Shown here one piece after another: positions 1 through 5,729 of a stretch of 5,729 nucleotides of DNA (the stretch's first letter is position 1; each line of letters begins with the position of its first letter). Under the pieces are notes generated by a model that made no database searches, was not told the origin of the DNA, and saw only the letters and a list, made by a program, of their open reading frames with translations. The position numbers and the translations under genes were made by a program. The DNA lies in the NCBI GenBank assembly GCA_947176455.1, contig CAMWQQ010000121.1:1-5729 (forward strand), read 5' to 3'. The DNA comes from an uncultured Odoribacter sp. (GTDB lineage: Bacteria; Bacteroidota; Bacteroidia; Bacteroidales; Marinifilaceae).

Positions 1-1
1 C

Positions 2-334
2 GTATCCGACCAAATCGGCACCCCGACTTATGCCGGGGATTTGGCGAAAGCCATCGTGTCCATTATGGACAATGACAACCGGGCGGATTACGAAGGCATC
101 TATCATTTCAGCAATGAAGGCGTCTGCTCCTGGTTCGATTTTGCCGAAGAAATCGTGAGGCTTGGAAAAAAAACGTGCAAGGTGTTACCGGTGACTACGG
201 CGGAATATCCTACCAAGACAAAGCGTCCGGCTTATTCGGTATTGGATAAGACGAAGATTAAACGTACATTTGACTTGGAAATTCCGGATTGGAAGGAGGC
301 TTTGGGGAGAATGATGAAAGAGGTGCGGGAATAG
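2..334 (+). CDS. rfbD: dTDP-4-dehydrorhamnose reductase, C-terminal part (partial at left edge)
   Basis: RfbD (RmlD) performs the last step of dTDP-L-rhamnose synthesis, the NAD(P)H-dependent reduction of dTDP-4-dehydro-L-rhamnose in the cytoplasm; the product feeds rhamnose into surface polysaccharides. About 110 residues are visible, against roughly 285-300 for the whole family, so the N-terminal Rossmann half lies outside the window. The frame is open from base 2 and begins VSDQIGTPTYAGDLAKAIV, a hallmark of the family. It continues with YHFSNEGVCSWFDFAEEIV, then EYPTKTKRPAYSVLDKTKI, the conserved substrate-domain segment, and ends with a WKEALGRMM helix. The TTG at 41 lies inside this conserved block and is not a real start. 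The stop is TAG at 332-334. The rest of the rhamnose operon would be expected to the left. The family assignment rests on remembered consensus but is strong. Confidence 0.95.
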   Translation, partial: VSDQIGTPTYAGDLAKAIVSIMDNDNRADYEGIYHFSNEGVCSWFDFAEEIVRLGKKTCKVLPVTTAEYPTKTKRPAYSVLDKTKIKRTFDLEIPDWKEALGRMMKEVRE

Positions 335-344
335 GGGCATGAGG

Positions 345-1998
<1,654 letters not shown>

Positions 1999-2007
1999 TG
2001 TTTATTA

Positions 2008-3537
2008 ATGAAAAGGTGTATGAAAGTAAGTAATTTGATTTGGGGCTTGCTGTTGGTGCTGACCGGATGTCAATCCACGCAGTTCAACGAGTATGTGGTG
2101 ATTGCCGGCAAGGGTGTGGCAACGGATTCCCTTTGGAATGAGGTGGTGACCGCTTTGGTCAAGAAACATCAGGCAGTGGTGGTGACTTATCAGGAGAATA
2201 TGGAAGAGGTGTTGCCGGCGTTGCGGCAATATCGTCCCCGGTATGTCGCTGTTGTGGAGAAACCGGAGACGTTGGACCGGGATTACGTGATTCGTTTGAA
2301 TCAGTTGAGCCGTCGGGTGGATGACGATATTTATGCGGATTTCTTGTGGGGTATCATTACGGGATACGATGCGCAGGCGGCGATGAAAATGGTGGACAAC
2401 AGCACGGAACCGCTGGTGATCAAGGATGCCGTGGCCACGATTATGGAGTTGCACAGTGGCAAATGGTTTGACCGGTATGCCTGGATAGACGACCATACCC
2501 AAGGCTTGTGGGGAGAAAAGAAATCCAAGGAGGAGTCGATTGTCACTTATCAGTTGCCGATGAAATCGCTCAAGATGAAGGTACGGATGCCTGACGGCAA
2601 GATAAAGGAGGTGATGATGGACAGAGTGAATCCGGTGGATGAAATGCAGACTTTCTATCGGATTTATGAGCAGTACAATCCGGATTTGGTGGTAACGGCC
2701 GCCCATGCAACGGAAAGAAACCTGGAGATGCCTTTCTCTTTGGGAAACATCAAGCCCAAGAACGGGACTTTGTATATGGATTTCCCTGGCAATCCGCAGG
2801 ATTTGAAGGAAAGTGGCAAGAGAAAAGTATATCTGCCCATTGGAAACTGTTTGATTGCCAATGTCAACAACACCAAGGAAAGTATGGCGATTGCTTGGAT
2901 GAACAGCGGAAATGCGGCGACAATGGTCGGTTATGTAGTGACCACCTGGTACGGTCGGAACGGCTGGGGTGGACTGAAATACTTCTTGACCACTCCGGGA
3001 CGATATACCACGGCGGAGGCTTTTTATCTGAATCAGCAGGATATGATGTATCAGTTGAATGCCTGGAGTCCGAAGTTAGCAACCTTGGAGTTCCCGTTTG
3101 ACGTGGAAGACAGATTTACTTCCGGTGCGCAGGTGATACAGGATTCCACCGGAATAAAGGCGAATATGCATCATCTGGGATTCTTGCACGACCGGGATGT
3201 GCTTGCCTATTATGGTGACCCGAAATGGAACGTGCGTTTGCAGGAAATTCCGGAAGAAAACGATTTTACCGTTTCTTCTGAAATCAAAGGAAACAAGTGC
3301 ATCGTAACCATTACCACCAAGGAAAATTTCAACTTGGAACGTATGCGAGGGGACCATTTTAAAGAGGAACACGTATTGGATTTGCCCTTCAGCTATTTCT
3401 TCCCGCAACGTCTAAACAATCCTCGTCTGGCTGACGGACAGAAGTGGCAGGCGGCGGTGGATGAAAACTTCCTGTTGGTGTACAATGCGGATTTTGAACC
3501 GGGAAAGACCTATACGGTGGAATTGGATATCGATTGA
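2008..3537 (+). CDS. Putative lipoprotein with a gingipain-like (peptidase C25, clan CD) fold
   Basis: No characterised homologue is recognised. The N-terminus is a lipoprotein signal: basic MKRCMK, hydrophobic core 10-19, lipobox LTGC with Cys21, so the mature protein should be membrane-anchored. The residues after Cys21 (QSTQ) lack the acidic run of the Bacteroidetes surface-export signal, so it may face the periplasm. Landmarks resemble family C25: RPRYVAVVEK (76-85) like its 'RPDYVLLVGD' strand; YADFLWGIITGYDAQAAMKMV (109-129) like its 'YAD..iGR.p...a..mv' segment; a strand ending in His233 (DLVVTAAHA); a strand ending in Cys281 (YLPIGNC); then SMAIAWMNSGNAATMVGYV (292-310) and YYGDPKWNVRL (401-411), like the C25 'GDP..rL' end. 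Residues about 420-509 may form a beta-sandwich, as in gingipains. His233/Cys281 would be the catalytic pair, though His is followed by Ala where the clan usually has Gly. An alternative start is Met5 (2020), preceded by AAAAGG. The 9-base gap to the ABC-F gene suggests one transcript. The reading frame is secure; the fold is inferred. Confidence 0.85.
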   Translation: MKRCMKVSNLIWGLLLVLTGCQSTQFNEYVVIAGKGVATDSLWNEVVTALVKKHQAVVVTYQENMEEVLPALRQYRPRYVAVVEKPETLDRDYVIRLNQLSRRVDDDIYADFLWGIITGYDAQAAMKMVDNSTEPLVIKDAVATIMELHSGKWFDRYAWIDDHTQGLWGEKKSKEESIVTYQLPMKSLKMKVRMPDGKIKEVMMDRVNPVDEMQTFYRIYEQYNPDLVVTAAHATERNLEMPFSLGNIKPKNGTLYMDFPGNPQDLKESGKRKVYLPIGNCLIANVNNTKESMAIAWMNSGNAATMVGYVVTTWYGRNGWGGLKYFLTTPGRYTTAEAFYLNQQDMMYQLNAWSPKLATLEFPFDVEDRFTSGAQVIQDSTGIKANMHHLGFLHDRDVLAYYGDPKWNVRLQEIPEENDFTVSSEIKGNKCIVTITTKENFNLERMRGDHFKEEHVLDLPFSYFFPQRLNNPRLADGQKWQAAVDENFLLVYNADFEPGKTYTVELDID

Positions 3538-3557
3538 GTTTCCCGTTTATTGAAAAT

Positions 3558-3612
3558 AAAAACTGGTGTATCGGTGACCGACAAGTGTTGGCATTGTCAT
3601 ACACCAGTTTTT
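3558..3612 (+). terminator. Hairpin with T tract, likely intrinsic terminator after the lipoprotein gene
   Basis: The left arm aaaaactggtgtat (3558-3571) pairs perfectly with atacaccagttttt (3599-3612), a 14-bp stem around a 27-base loop. The right arm runs into T-rich TTTTTGTTTTC. It starts 20 bases after the lipoprotein stop, where an operon end is expected. The left side is also A-rich, so the element would read as a terminator on the minus strand too, although no minus-strand gene is seen here. The loop is longer than in most terminators and contains a second small inverted repeat. Confidence 0.75.
3580..3598. repeat. Second GACAA-N9-TTGTC inverted repeat, inside the terminator loop
   Basis: The sequence gacaagtgttggcattgtc has the same 5-bp arms and the same nine-base spacing as the copy at 345-363; the inner nine bases differ. 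It fills most of the loop of the larger hairpin, so the RNA could fold into a stacked or branched structure. Its centre is about 84 bp before the predicted htpG transcript start, a typical distance for an enhancer-binding protein site at a sigma-54 promoter. The role is inferred only. Confidence 0.35.
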
Positions 3613-3646
3613 GTTTTCATCTGTCTTTTTGTCACTTTCCCGGCTC

Positions 3647-3663
3647 TGGCATAACAATTGCAT
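3647..3663 (+). promoter_or_regulatory. Predicted sigma-54 (-24/-12) promoter of htpG
   Basis: The sequence TGGCATAACAATTGCAT matches the sigma-54 consensus TGGCAC-N5-TTGCA at all but one position (T for the final C of the -24 box). The invariant GG (3648-3649) and GC (3660-3661) are separated by exactly ten bases, as required. Transcription should start near 3673, giving a leader of about 36 bases before the htpG ATG. The site lies after the upstream terminator and in the right orientation. An activating enhancer-binding protein would be needed; its gene is not in the window. Confidence 0.65.
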
Positions 3664-3708
3664 GATGGTAGGCGTAGAATTTGAAGTTAATCATTAAAAA
3701 TACATACT

Positions 3709-5729
3709 ATGACAACTGGAAAAATAGGGGTTTCAACACAGAATTTGTTTCCCATTATCAAGAAGTTTCTTTATTCCGACCATGAAATATTCCTTCGTGA
3801 GATTGTTTCCAATGCGGTGGATGCCACGCAGAAATTGAAAGTGCTGGCATCGTCCGGGGAGTTCAAGGGAGATGCTTCCGGTCTTCGGGTACGGGTGAAG
3901 GCTGACAAAGAGGCAGGAACGTTGACGGTTTCCGACAGCGGTATCGGTATGACCCGGGAGGAAGTGGAAAAATACATCAATCAGATAGCCTTTTCGGGTG
4001 CCGAGGAGTTTTTGGAGAAGCACAAGGATGATGCGGCGACGATTATCGGACATTTCGGTCTGGGATTCTATTCGGCTTTTATGGTGAGCGACAAGGTGGA
4101 GATTGTGACGAAATCTTACAAAGAAGGGGCGCAGGCTGTCAAATGGACCGGAGAAGGGGATACGGAATATACGCTGGAGGATGTGGAAAAGGAGGAGAGA
4201 GGTACGGACATCATCATGTACATCAATGCCGAGGAGAAGGATTTTCTGGAAGAAAATAAACTCCAGGAGCTGTTGACCAAATACTGCAAGTTCTTGCCGA
4301 TAGAGATTGCTTTTGGCAAGAAAAAGGAATGGAAAGACGGCAAGCAGGTGGAAACGGATGAAGACAACATCATCAATGACACGAATCCTTTGTGGACTCG
4401 CAAGCCGTCCGAATTGAAAGAGGAAAACTATCAGAAATTTTACCGGGAATTGTATCCGATGTCCATGTCGGACCCGTTGTTCCATATCCACTTGAATGTG
4501 GACTATCCGTTTAATCTGACCGGTATTTTGTATTTCCCGAAAATAGACAACAAATTCGAGATTCAGAAGAATAAAATCCAGTTGTACAGCAATCAGGTGT
4601 ATGTGTCCGACTCAGTGGAAGGCATCGTGCCCGAATACCTGACTCTGTTGCACGGGGTCATCGATTCGCCGGATATTCCACTGAACGTGTCCCGTTCTTA
4701 TTTGCAAAGCGACCGGAATGTGAAAAAGATTTCCAATCACATCACCAAGAAGGTGGCGGACAGCCTGACGGACATTTTTAAAAATAGCCGGGAGGATTAC
4801 GAGAAGAAATGGGATGATTTGAAAGTGTTCATCCAATATGGAATGCTGACGGATGAAAAGTTTGCCGAACGTGCCAATCAGATTGTCCTCTTGAAAAGTA
4901 CCGACGGCAAGTATTTTACGTTGGAAGAATATGAGAATCTGGTAAAAACGAACCAGACCGACAAGGATAACAATCTGGTTTATTTGTATGCCACCGATGC
5001 CCAGGAACAATATACCTATATTCAGGCGGCAAAGGACAAGGGGTATGACGTTCTGATTATGGACGGACAGCTGGATACCCATTTCATCAATTATGTGGAA
5101 CAGAAAAATACCAATCATAAATTCTTGCGTGTCGACTCGGATGTCATTGACAAGCTGATTCCGAAAGAAGAGACGAAAGGGACTTCGTGGAGCGAGGCGG
5201 AACAGGAGGATATGCGGGACGTGTTTAACGCGCAGTTGCCGAAGGAGGGCGGTATGTATCTGGTGAATTTTGAAGCCTTGGGCGAAAGTGCGGAGCCGGT
5301 CGTGATTACCCGTTCGGAATTTATGCGCCGGATGAAAGAAATGGCGGCCATGAATCCGGGTATGGGTTTCTACGGGGCAATGGACGATCAGTTTACCCTG
5401 GTGGTCAATACGGACCACAAATTGGTGAAAGGGATTTTGGCGGACGAGCAGAAAGAGATGACTGCCAAAATAGAGCCGATTGATGCTGAAATCAAGGCAA
5501 ATGAGGAGAAACGGGCGGAAATCGACGCACTGAACAAGGACAAGAAAGACGAAGAGATTCCCCAGGTGGACAAGGACCGGAAGAAAGAGTATTCGGACAA
5601 GGTCGATGCATTGAGAAAACAAAAGCAGGAGTTGTTGCAGGAGTATGGCAAGGGCAACAAGATTGTCGGTCAGCTGATAGACCTTGCTTTGTTGGCAAAC
5701 GGTTTGCTGAAAGGGGAAGCCTTGAACAA
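3709..5729 (+). CDS. htpG: Molecular chaperone HtpG (bacterial Hsp90), lacking only the extreme C-terminus
   Basis: HtpG is the cytoplasmic bacterial Hsp90, an ATP-driven dimeric chaperone that remodels client proteins with the DnaK system. The frame is open from ATG 3709 to the window edge with no stop: 673 codons visible, against about 680 residues expected in Bacteroidetes, so only a short tail is missing. The N-terminal GHKL ATPase domain has FLREIVSNAVDA (catalytic Glu31, Mg-binding Asn35), DSGIGMT (76-82), IAFSGAEEF (93-101) and the lid segment GHFGLGFYSAFMV (114-126). The middle domain has PLNVSRSYLQ with the conserved Arg329 that reaches the ATP phosphate. The C-terminal domain includes FYGAMDDQFTLVVN, then a highly charged insertion (about 575-645), then the dimerisation segment IVGQLIDLALLANGLLKGEAL. 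No Shine-Dalgarno site is seen; the leader TTAATCATTAAAAATACATACT is A-rich, as is common in this phylum. It is preceded by a terminator and a sigma-54-like promoter, so it is probably a separate unit. Confidence 0.97.
   Translation, partial: MTTGKIGVSTQNLFPIIKKFLYSDHEIFLREIVSNAVDATQKLKVLASSGEFKGDASGLRVRVKADKEAGTLTVSDSGIGMTREEVEKYINQIAFSGAEEFLEKHKDDAATIIGHFGLGFYSAFMVSDKVEIVTKSYKEGAQAVKWTGEGDTEYTLEDVEKEERGTDIIMYINAEEKDFLEENKLQELLTKYCKFLPIEIAFGKKKEWKDGKQVETDEDNIINDTNPLWTRKPSELKEENYQKFYRELYPMSMSDPLFHIHLNVDYPFNLTGILYFPKIDNKFEIQKNKIQLYSNQVYVSDSVEGIVPEYLTLLHGVIDSPDIPLNVSRSYLQSDRNVKKISNHITKKVADSLTDIFKNSREDYEKKWDDLKVFIQYGMLTDEKFAERANQIVLLKSTDGKYFTLEEYENLVKTNQTDKDNNLVYLYATDAQEQYTYIQAAKDKGYDVLIMDGQLDTHFINYVEQKNTNHKFLRVDSDVIDKLIPKEETKGTSWSEAEQEDMRDVFNAQLPKEGGMYLVNFEALGESAEPVVITRSEFMRRMKEMAAMNPGMGFYGAMDDQFTLVVNTDHKLVKGILADEQKEMTAKIEPIDAEIKANEEKRAEIDALNKDKKDEEIPQVDKDRKKEYSDKVDALRKQKQELLQEYGKGNKIVGQLIDLALLANGLLKGEALN

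Noticed and set aside
41..334. A separate 97-residue gene starting at TTG 41
   Set aside because: The frame is open to the left edge and the residues before the TTG (VSDQIGTPTYAGD) are conserved RfbD sequence, so this is the tail of rfbD.
2005..2706. 233-residue minus-strand reading frame opposite the lipoprotein gene
   Set aside because: His/Ile/Leu-rich shadow sequence with no recognisable motif, opposite a convincing lipoprotein frame.
3675..3683. TAGAATTTG as a Bacteroidetes housekeeping -7 box (TAnnTTTG) for htpG
   Set aside because: It has one base too many between TA and TTTG, and no TTTG -33 box lies at the usual distance; the sigma-54 match is much better.
3733..4491. 252-residue minus-strand reading frame opposite htpG
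   Set aside because: Antisense shadow of the HtpG ATPase domain; low complexity (Phe, Leu, His, Arg) and no domain.
4612..5622. 336-residue minus-strand reading frame opposite htpG
   Set aside because: Long only because htpG codon use leaves few stops on the reverse strand; the sense frame is an unmistakable HtpG.

Overview
The window reads as ordinary chromosomal DNA from a member of the Bacteroidota, probably the Bacteroidales. Four things point there: the distinctive Bacteroidetes wording of RfbD and HtpG, the lack of clear Shine-Dalgarno sites, an A-rich leader before htpG, and a lipoprotein of a type common in that phylum. The genus cannot be fixed from this sequence. All real genes lie on the + strand, and the long minus-strand reading frames are shadows of them. 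I see no mobile element, CRISPR array, tRNA or rRNA.

Layout: (1) Positions 2-334 hold the 3' end of rfbD, dTDP-4-dehydrorhamnose reductase, cut by the window edge. (2) A 50-base gap holds a small inverted repeat, GACAA-N9-TTGTC, and no visible terminator. (3) Positions 385-1998 encode a complete ABC-F ATPase of the YbiT/YkpA type, a soluble translation-associated protein. Its second composite ATP site looks dead. (4) Nine bases later, 2008-3537 encodes a lipoprotein of about 509 residues. Several landmarks suggest a gingipain-like (peptidase C25, clan CD) fold with a His-Cys pair. (5) Positions 3538-3708 are intergenic. They hold a 14-bp perfect stem followed by a T tract (a likely terminator), a second GACAA-N9-TTGTC inside its loop, and a very good sigma-54 (-24/-12) promoter match. 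(6) htpG, the bacterial Hsp90 chaperone, starts at 3709 and runs off the right edge, lacking only a short C-terminal tail.

The ABC-F gene and the lipoprotein gene are probably co-transcribed, perhaps with read-through from rfbD, and end at the hairpin at 3558-3612. htpG appears to be its own unit with its own, probably sigma-54-dependent, promoter. No single pathway obviously joins the four genes. The points most worth following are the C25-like lipoprotein, the sigma-54 promoter of htpG, the inverted repeat shared by the two longer gaps, and the one-sided decay of the ABC-F ATP sites.
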